Below, in pieces: positions 6,724-11,693 of a DNA stretch of 11,693 nt. Location: positions 1 to 11,693 of the forward strand of contig URSO01000065.1 in the NCBI GenBank assembly GCA_900550415.1, in the 5' to 3' direction. The translations under genes and the position numbers were made by a program. Position 1 is the stretch's first letter, and the number at the start of each line of letters is the position of its first letter. The notes beneath the pieces are model-generated. The model made no database searches and was not told where the DNA came from. It worked only from the letters and a program-made list of their open reading frames with translations. This DNA is from an uncultured Collinsella sp. GTDB lineage: Bacteria; Actinomycetota; Coriobacteriia; Coriobacteriales; Coriobacteriaceae.

Positions 6724-6752
6724 GGGGCAAGCACCTCAGCGGCGTTTGCCCC
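6724..6752 (+). promoter_or_regulatory. Hairpin in the SDR-MFS gap
   Basis: GGGGCAAGC (6724-6732) pairs with GTTTGCCCC (6744-6752) through nine pairs including one G-T, with an 11-base loop. A pyrimidine-rich tract of mostly C follows (6753-6763) rather than a run of T, so it is a poor terminator. It may adjust expression between the two genes or protect the upstream message from decay. The possible TTG start of the next gene falls inside this stem, which argues against that start. Confidence 0.4.
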
Positions 6753-6784
6753 TCCCCTCCCCCGTATCGATTAGAAAGAGTCCA

Positions 6785-8041
6785 ATGGCTTCCAACAACT
6801 CCAACAAGGGTCGCGCCGTCGTGCTTTCCGCCGCGTGCGTCACCATGTTCTTCATCAGCTCCATCGCGCTGTATTCCGTCGTGAGCAAGAACCTGCTCGC
6901 CGTCTACCCCGAGTGGTCGAGCGCCCTTACCTGGGCTTTCCCGGTCTTCCAGACCATCATGGCCGTGACGGGCATCTTCGCCGGCCGCATCTCCGATAAG
7001 ATCGGCCCGCGCAACGTCGTGATCGCTGCCGCCGTGTGCTACGGCCTGGGCTGGTTCATGTCCGGCACCGTCACCGAGCCGTGGCAGTTCTACCTGTGGT
7101 TCTCGCTCGTCGCCGCCATCGGCAACGGCCTGGGCTACAACCCGGCACTCACCACCGGCCAAAAGTGGTTCATCGACAAGAAGGGCCTCGCCTCCGGCAT
7201 CACCCTGGCCGCTTCGACCGCCGGTCCCGCCGTGCTGTCCCCGGTGCTCGCCTCGCTGCTCATCCCGAGCCTGGGCATCTTTGGCGCCCTCAAGGCACTC
7301 GGCGTCATCTTCTTTGTGACGATCGCCGCCTCCGCCCTGTTCCTGAAGGCCCCCGAGGCCGGTTGGCTGCCCGAGGGCTTCGAGGCCCCCAAGGGCGGCG
7401 CGCACGCCGGCACCTTCGGTGACCTCACCCCGGGCGAGATGGTCAAGACCCCGCGCTTCTGGGTCCTCATCGTCACCTTCGCCTTTGCTGCCACTGCAGG
7501 CACCCTGCTTGTGGGCAAGGTTGCCTCCATCGCCGCCGTCCAGCTCTTCGCCGACCCCACGAGCGCCGCGGCCGTCGCCCTCGGCGGTGTGGTGGTCTCC
7601 GTCAACACCTGCGCCAACCTGGTCGGCCGTCTGTCCTTTGGCCAGATCATCGACAAGCTCGGCGCCTACAAGTCGCTGCTCATCAGCCTTGTCGTCACCA
7701 TCGTCGCGCTCGTCATCATGTCGATGAGCTTTACGCAGAGCATGTTCTTTGTGGCGCTCGCCCTGCTTGGCTTTAGCTTTGGCGCCCTGCTCGTCATCTA
7801 CCCGCCGCTTACCGGTGGCGCCTTTGGCACCAGCAACATCGGTGTCAACTACGGCATCATGTTCTTGGGCTATGCCGCTTCTACCTGGATCAGCCAGCCC
7901 ATCACCGCCGTGCTGTATCACGCCGAGGCCGGCAGCGCCGCCTACCAGCAGTCCTTCTACGGCGCCATCGTGATCGCCGCCATCGCCGTCGTACTCACCG
8001 TCTACATGATGGTCTCCGACAGCAAGAAGAAGTCCGCCTAG
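6785..8041 (+). CDS. MFS transporter, oxalate/formate antiporter (OFA)-like family
   Basis: This 418-residue polytopic membrane protein has about twelve predicted helices in two halves. The first-half loop motif is GRISDKIGPR (67-76), and a degenerate copy follows GRLSFGQIIDKLG (281-293). The central loop contains PEAGWLPEGF (190-199), typical of the OFA branch of the major facilitator superfamily, whose best-known member is the oxalate:formate antiporter OxlT. Members of this branch mostly carry small carboxylates, but many are uncharacterised, so the substrate here is open. I chose the ATG at 6785 over an in-frame TTG at 6746, because the TTG lies in a hairpin stem and lacks a ribosome binding site. 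The ATG has only a weak AAAGAG upstream. As the middle gene between two oxidoreductases, it probably imports their substrate or exports the product. Confidence 0.88.
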   Translation: MASNNSNKGRAVVLSAACVTMFFISSIALYSVVSKNLLAVYPEWSSALTWAFPVFQTIMAVTGIFAGRISDKIGPRNVVIAAAVCYGLGWFMSGTVTEPWQFYLWFSLVAAIGNGLGYNPALTTGQKWFIDKKGLASGITLAASTAGPAVLSPVLASLLIPSLGIFGALKALGVIFFVTIAASALFLKAPEAGWLPEGFEAPKGGAHAGTFGDLTPGEMVKTPRFWVLIVTFAFAATAGTLLVGKVASIAAVQLFADPTSAAAVALGGVVVSVNTCANLVGRLSFGQIIDKLGAYKSLLISLVVTIVALVIMSMSFTQSMFFVALALLGFSFGALLVIYPPLTGGAFGTSNIGVNYGIMFLGYAASTWISQPITAVLYHAEAGSAAYQQSFYGAIVIAAIAVVLTVYMMVSDSKKKSA

Positions 8042-8048
8042 TTATACC

Positions 8049-8081
8049 AATGTGGCAAAGGGACAGTCCCTTTGCCACATT
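8049..8081. repeat. Perfect palindrome, AATGTGGCAAAGGGAC arms
   Basis: AATGTGGCAAAGGGAC (8049-8064) and its exact reverse complement (8066-8081) flank a single A. It fills most of the 68-base gap between the MFS and Gfo/Idh genes. I recall palindromes built on GGGACAGTCCC and flanked by TTTGCCACA as dispersed repeats in coriobacterial and some clostridial genomes. Some lie near IS200-like (REP-associated) transposase genes, but I could not check this. No T-run follows, so it is not a standard terminator. In the mRNA it would form a very stable stem just before the ribosome binding site of the next gene (8099-8104). Confidence 0.7.
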
Positions 8082-8109
8082 CGCCAGCCACCAGCATTAA
8101 GGAGTCGAA

Positions 8110-9150
8110 ATGTCTGAGCTCAACCCCGTCCGCATTGCCGTCATCGGCGCCGGCGCCATGGGCCGCAACCACATCCGCTTTGTCACCGAGGAGCCCGAGG
8201 CCGAGCTCGTCGCCATCGCCGACGCCTTTGAGGGCGCCCGCGCCACGGCCGAGGCCGCCGGCGTGCCGTTCTTTACCGATCCCGCCCAGATGATGGACGA
8301 GGTCAAGCCCGAGGCCGTCATCATCGCCACCCCCAACGACCTGCACCTGGGCGTTGCCCGCGAGGCCATCAAGCGCAACATCGTGCCGCTGGTCGAAAAG
8401 CCGATCTCCAACGATCTCGAGGATGCCCAGGCCTTCGCCGCCGAGGCCGAGACCGCCGGCGTGCCCGTACTCGTGGGTCAGCACCGTCGCCACAACCCGT
8501 TTGTGAACAAGGCCAAGGAGATCATCGAGTCCGGCGAGCTGGGCAAGCTCACCGTGTCGAGCTTCCACTACATGATCTATAAGAACGACGAGTACTTCGA
8601 CGTCGAGTGGCGCCGCAAGAAGGGTGCCGGCCCGATTCTGGTCAACCTGGTGCACGACGTCGACCTGCTCCGTTACCTGCTGGGCGAGCCCGTTGCCGTC
8701 CAGGGTATGCAGTCCAGCGCCGCCCGCGGTTTTGAGACCGAGGACTCCGCCGTGGTCAACGTCCGTTTTGCCGATGGCGCGCTTGCGAGCATGACCATCT
8801 CCGACGCCACCGCCAGCCCTTGGAACTGGGAGGCAACCGCTCGCGAGGATCCGCAGTACCGCCCCTTCGACGCCGACGCCTACTTTATCGGCGGCACCAA
8901 GGGCGCCCTGTCGCTGCCCCGCCTGCACCAGTTCTCCTACGACGGCGCCTCTAACTGGCACAAGCCGCTGCAGATGGAGATTCCGGCCGTCGACCCGGCG
9001 CTTCCCCACAAGATGCAGCTCAAGCACTTTGTGAAGGTCGTCCGCCGCGAGGTCGAGCCCGTCGTGACGCCGGCCGACAACGTCAAGACGCTCACGCTTC
9101 TCAACGCCGTCAAGGAGGCCGCCGAGACCGGCCAGCTCGTCGAGCTGTAA
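8110..9150 (+). CDS. Gfo/Idh/MocA family NAD(P)-dependent oxidoreductase
   Basis: This 346-residue enzyme has an N-terminal Rossmann domain with GAGAMG (13-18) and the family motif EKP (96-98), whose Lys97 is catalytic in characterised relatives such as inositol dehydrogenase. A C-terminal mixed alpha/beta domain follows. The segment equivalent to the catalytic DxxxH reads VNLVHDVD (178-185). His182 is kept but Val178 replaces the usual Asp, so the catalytic arrangement may differ from inositol dehydrogenase. Relatives oxidise hydroxyls of sugars, inositols and related cyclic compounds or reduce the corresponding ketones. AAGGAG (8099-8104) lies five bases before the ATG. It is the last gene of the set and is followed by a strong terminator. 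It may act in sequence with the SDR on a compound carried by the MFS protein, which is inferred. Confidence 0.92.
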   Translation: MSELNPVRIAVIGAGAMGRNHIRFVTEEPEAELVAIADAFEGARATAEAAGVPFFTDPAQMMDEVKPEAVIIATPNDLHLGVAREAIKRNIVPLVEKPISNDLEDAQAFAAEAETAGVPVLVGQHRRHNPFVNKAKEIIESGELGKLTVSSFHYMIYKNDEYFDVEWRRKKGAGPILVNLVHDVDLLRYLLGEPVAVQGMQSSAARGFETEDSAVVNVRFADGALASMTISDATASPWNWEATAREDPQYRPFDADAYFIGGTKGALSLPRLHQFSYDGASNWHKPLQMEIPAVDPALPHKMQLKHFVKVVRREVEPVVTPADNVKTLTLLNAVKEAAETGQLVEL

Positions 9151-9223
9151 CGCCTTAAGAGCGGCCGCGACAGAAACCCCATGCCGAGCCCCTCGGTCCG
9201 CCACAAATAAGCCCCTCTTCTTT

Positions 9224-9260
9224 GCCCCGCGAGCAGCCTCCTGCCCGCGGGGCTTTCTTT
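9224..9260 (+). terminator. Intrinsic terminator of the SDR-MFS-Gfo/Idh set
   Basis: GCCCCGCG (9224-9231) pairs with CGCGGGGC (9246-9253). Inside it GCAG (9233-9236) pairs with CTGC (9241-9244) around CCTC, with one A/C mismatch between the two stems. TTTCTTT (9254-9260) follows at once. This is the clearest Rho-independent terminator in the window. Confidence 0.9.
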
Positions 9261-9289
9261 GCAGCCGCGGCGCGGGCGGGTGGTAGACT
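9259..9289 (+). promoter_or_regulatory. Candidate tex promoter
   Basis: TAGACT (9284-9289), within GGTAGACTG, is a good -10 element. The only -35-like sequence is TTGCAG (9259-9264) at a long spacing of 19 bases, and it overlaps the end of the preceding terminator's T-run. The -10 element is credible; the -35 is doubtful. Confidence 0.4.
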
Positions 9290-9333
9290 GGGTGGCTCAT
9301 GCACCTGTAACGTACTCACAGACAGGAAGTCCC

Positions 9334-11481
9334 ATGGATCTTATCGCCCAGCTCGCCTGCGAGCTCAACCTTAAGGCCGCCAACGTCGAGGCAGCCGTCA
9401 AGCTCATCGACGAGGGCAACACCATCCCCTTTATCTCGCGCTACCGCAAGGAGGCAACGGGCGGCATGGACGACGTTGCCCTGCGCGCGCTCGACGAGCG
9501 CCTGTCCTACCTGCGCAATCTTGAGCAGCGCAAGGAAGACGTTATCTTGCTCATCGACGCCCAGGGCAAGCTCACGCCCGAACTCGAGCAGCAGATTCGC
9601 GAGGCCACGCAGCTCCAGCGTGTCGAGGACCTCTACAAGCCCTACCGCAAAAAGCGCATGACTCGCGCGCAGAAGGCCCGCGAGGCAGGTCTGGAGCCGC
9701 TCGCCAACATGATCATCATGCAGGCCTCGGCCAAGGGCAGCGCACTCGACGTCGCCGCGGCATACGTCAACGAGGAGGCCGGCTTCGACACGCCCGAGAA
9801 GGCGCTCGCCGGTGCGGCGGACATCGTGGCCGAGACGGTGGCCGAGGACCCCGAGAACGTCGCCGACCTGCGCGCCTTTACGCAAAACACTGCCGACATC
9901 GTCGTCGAGGCCACCGACCCCGCGGAGAAAACTCCCTACGAGCCTTACTACAACTTTGACGAGCCGCTGCGCCGCATCCCTAACCACCGCGTGCTGGCTA
10001 TCGACCGCGGTGAGCGCGAGGGTAAGCTCCGCGTGCGCGTGAACGTCGACGGCGCTGCCGCCACGGCGCGCCTCGGCAGCCGTTGGCCCCGACGCCAGGG
10101 CGTGTTTGCTCCCGTCTTTGACGCAGCCATCGCCGATGGTTACAAGCGCCTCATGGCCCCCTCGCTGGAGCGCGAGGCCCGCGCCAAGCTCACCGTCCGC
10201 GCGCAGACCGAGGCCATCAACGTCTTTGCCAAGAATCTCGAGGGCCTGCTCTCGGCACGCCCCGTCCGCGGCGCCCGCGTGCTCGCGCTCGACCCGGGCT
10301 ACCGCACCGGCTGCAAGGTCGCCGTCATGGACGAGACCGGCAAGCTACTCGACCACGGCGTGGTCTACCCCACCAAGCCGCGCCACGACGTCGCCGGCAC
10401 CAAGCGCGAGCTCGCCCGCCTCGTCAAGAAAGACGGCGTCAACACCATCGTCATCGGCAACGGCACCGCCAGCCGCGAGACCGAGGAAGTCGTCTCGGAG
10501 TTCATCTCCGAGCAGGCGCCCAGCCTTCGCTACACCATCGTCAACGAGGCCGGCGCATCGGTGTACTCCGCTTCCGAGCTCGCAAGCCAGGAGTATCCCG
10601 ACCTGGACGTCACCGTGCGCGGCGCCATGAGCCTGGGCCGCCGCCTGCAAGACCCGCTGGCAGAGCTCGTCAAGATTCCGCCCCAGTCCATCGGCGTGGG
10701 TCAATACCAGCACGACCTTGACCAGGCCGAACTCTCGCGCACCCTGGGCCACGTGGTGGAGGACGTCGTCAACCGCGTGGGCGTCGACGTCAACACCGCG
10801 AGCGCGAGCCTGCTGGGCTACGTGTCGGGCATTACGCCAAGCGTAGCCAAAAACATCGTGGCCTACCGCGAGGAAAACGGCGCCTTTACCGATCGCCGCC
10901 AGCTCAAGAAGGTCCCCAAGCTGGGACCCAAGGCGTACCTCAACGCCGCAGGTTTCCTGCGTATTAGCGGCGGTAAGAACCCGCTCGACGCGACAAGCGT
11001 CCACCCCGAGAGCTACGAGGTGGCCACGGCCGTCCTGGAGCGCGCCGGCGTTGCGGCAAGCGAGCTCAGCCGCGGCGGCGTGCCCGACATCGAGCGCCGC
11101 CTGGGCAGCATCTCGGCGCTGACAAGCGACCTGGACTGCGGCACCCTGACGCTCATCGACATTGTCAACGAGCTCAAGAAGCCCGGCCGCGACCCGCGCG
11201 ACGACGCTCCCGAGGTTGTCTTTAGCCGCTCGGCGCTTTCCATCGACGACCTGGAGCCCGGCATGGAGCTCAAGGGCACGGTGCGCAACGTTGTGGACTT
11301 TGGCGCCTTCGTCGACGTGGGCGTGCATCAGGACGGCCTCGTGCACATCTCCAAACTGGCCAGCCGCTTCGTCAAGCACCCCAGCGACGTGGTGCGCGTC
11401 GGCGACACGGTGAAGGTATGGGTAGAAAAGGTCGATCGCGACCGCAAGAAGATCTCCCTCACCATGGTGCAGGGGAAGTAA
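9334..11481 (+). CDS. tex: Tex, S1-domain transcription accessory / RNA-binding protein
   Basis: This 715-residue cytoplasmic protein is a full-length member of the Tex family, conserved nucleic-acid-binding proteins related to eukaryotic Spt6 and linked to transcription and RNA metabolism. The N-terminal Tex region (about 1-190) includes the hallmark NTIPFISRYRKEATGG (29-44). The YqgF/RNase H-like domain starts near Asp320 (LALDPGYRTG). Helix-hairpin-helix segments follow DVNTAS (485-490) to about residue 550, and the C-terminal S1 domain runs from about residue 640 to the end. I chose the ATG at 9334 because the AGGAAG (9324-9329) before it gives a start matching Tex proteins. A longer in-frame TTG start at 9259 falls in the previous terminator. 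The gene appears to be transcribed alone. Confidence 0.95.
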   Translation: MDLIAQLACELNLKAANVEAAVKLIDEGNTIPFISRYRKEATGGMDDVALRALDERLSYLRNLEQRKEDVILLIDAQGKLTPELEQQIREATQLQRVEDLYKPYRKKRMTRAQKAREAGLEPLANMIIMQASAKGSALDVAAAYVNEEAGFDTPEKALAGAADIVAETVAEDPENVADLRAFTQNTADIVVEATDPAEKTPYEPYYNFDEPLRRIPNHRVLAIDRGEREGKLRVRVNVDGAAATARLGSRWPRRQGVFAPVFDAAIADGYKRLMAPSLEREARAKLTVRAQTEAINVFAKNLEGLLSARPVRGARVLALDPGYRTGCKVAVMDETGKLLDHGVVYPTKPRHDVAGTKRELARLVKKDGVNTIVIGNGTASRETEEVVSEFISEQAPSLRYTIVNEAGASVYSASELASQEYPDLDVTVRGAMSLGRRLQDPLAELVKIPPQSIGVGQYQHDLDQAELSRTLGHVVEDVVNRVGVDVNTASASLLGYVSGITPSVAKNIVAYREENGAFTDRRQLKKVPKLGPKAYLNAAGFLRISGGKNPLDATSVHPESYEVATAVLERAGVAASELSRGGVPDIERRLGSISALTSDLDCGTLTLIDIVNELKKPGRDPRDDAPEVVFSRSALSIDDLEPGMELKGTVRNVVDFGAFVDVGVHQDGLVHISKLASRFVKHPSDVVRVGDTVKVWVEKVDRDRKKISLTMVQGK

Positions 11482-11505
11482 ACCGCCAAAGCAAGGGTCC
11501 CCCCT

Positions 11506-11528
11506 CTCGCGACGTGCAAAATCGCGAG
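11506..11528. other. Hairpin after tex
   Basis: CTCGCGA (11506-11512) and TCGCGAG (11522-11528) are perfect inverted arms around a nine-base loop, 25 bases after the tex stop. TATTCTGC follows, which is too poor in T for a confident terminator. TGCAAAAT (11515-11522) and TGCAAATT (11534-11541) form a near direct repeat across the right arm. It is the best candidate for a tex 3' end on the + strand before the stronger hairpin at 11581. Confidence 0.35.
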
Positions 11529-11580
11529 TATTCTGCAAATTCCACCGTTCCGGATGCCCCTCAGAGACGAAAAAGCAAGA

Positions 11581-11625
11581 AACAGCCCCCGTTTTAGCGT
11601 CATCAGAGCCAAAACGGGGGCTGTT
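11581..11625 (-). terminator. Strong hairpin, probably a - strand terminator
   Basis: AACAGCCCCCGTTTT (11581-11595) and its exact reverse complement (11611-11625) enclose a 15-base loop. On the - strand the stem runs straight into a T-rich stretch (TCTTGCTTTTTCG, complement of 11568-11580). On the + strand CCATGC follows. It therefore suits a gene entering from the right on the - strand, converging on tex. Use as a bidirectional terminator for tex is also possible. Confidence 0.65.
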
Positions 11626-11663
11626 CCATGCTTCACCCGGTAGCGCGCAGAGATGTGGTGTAA

Positions 11664-11685
11664 GAGGCGGGGCATGCCCCGCCTC
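11664..11685. other. Perfect 22-base palindrome at right edge
   Basis: GAGGCGGGGCA (11664-11674) is followed directly by its reverse complement (11675-11685). CGCCCTTT follows and runs off the window. With more T beyond the edge it could be a + strand terminator. Otherwise it may be a protein-binding site or part of a repeat. With the edge so close I cannot say more. Confidence 0.4.
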
Positions 11686-11693
11686 CGCCCTTT

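Noticed and set aside
6746..6784. TTG start extending the MFS protein by 13 residues
   Set aside because: The TTG lies inside a hairpin stem and has no ribosome binding site, and the added residues are Pro/Ser-rich with no similarity to transporters.
6239..7921. A 560-codon open frame on the - strand opposite the SDR and MFS genes
   Set aside because: It is low-complexity Gly/Asp/His-rich, has no recognisable domain, and runs antisense to two clear genes. Such frames arise from high-GC codon bias.
8038..9300. Long - strand open frame opposite the Gfo/Idh gene
   Set aside because: Antisense shadow; its N-terminal residues come from translating the palindrome at 8049-8081.
9259..9333. TTG start extending Tex by 25 residues
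   Set aside because: It lies in the T-run of the upstream terminator, while the ATG at 9334 has a ribosome binding site and matches the family N-terminus.
10345..11538. A 397-codon - strand frame opposite tex
   Set aside because: Antisense shadow of a full-length, well conserved tex gene.
11328..11675. A 115-codon - strand frame at the right edge
   Set aside because: It runs through a terminator-like hairpin and into the tex S1 domain, with no ribosome binding site or recognisable domain.

Overview
The window is high-GC, densely coding DNA whose gene families, codon use and short palindromic intergenic repeats fit a Coriobacteriia actinobacterium. It looks Collinsella-like, but that is an inference from general resemblance and was not tested by database comparison. 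There are eight protein genes, seven on the + strand and one on the - strand. I see no rRNA, tRNA, CRISPR array, transposase or phage gene.

Left region (1-4518). After a hairpin near the edge and about 115 bases with nothing recognisable comes a strong-looking promoter set inside repeats of TTAGGTAC. It drives a three-gene operon: a MarR-type regulator with an unusual Cys/His-rich N-terminus, then two ABC half-transporters. Each junction overlaps by 8 bases. The two half-transporters carry the complementary substitutions expected of a heterodimeric exporter with one degenerate and one consensus ATP site. The simplest reading is a self-regulated drug or toxic-compound efflux operon.

Middle region (4519-9260). 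A 108-base element with 36-base inverted arms fills the gap between the ABC operon and a convergent LysR-type regulator. The LysR gene very probably starts at a GTG. It is divergent from a three-gene set: a short-chain dehydrogenase, an OFA-type (oxalate/formate antiporter-like) MFS transporter and a Gfo/Idh/MocA oxidoreductase. The set ends at a clear intrinsic terminator. I infer a LysR-controlled uptake and oxidation module for a small hydroxylated compound, possibly an organic acid, polyol or sugar derivative. The sequence does not reveal the substrate. Hairpins lie in the dehydrogenase leader and in both internal gene gaps. The second gap holds a perfect 16-base-arm palindrome of a type I associate with dispersed repeats.

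Right region (9261-11693). The housekeeping gene tex (S1-domain transcription accessory protein) follows. The last 210 bases hold no gene. They contain a weak hairpin, a strong hairpin best read as a terminator for a - strand gene beyond the right edge, and a perfect 22-base palindrome at the edge.

The most interesting leads are the MarR operator layout and its cysteine-rich regulator, the orphan LysR/SDR/MFS/Gfo-Idh module, and the two palindromic intergenic elements. None is proven to be a new system.
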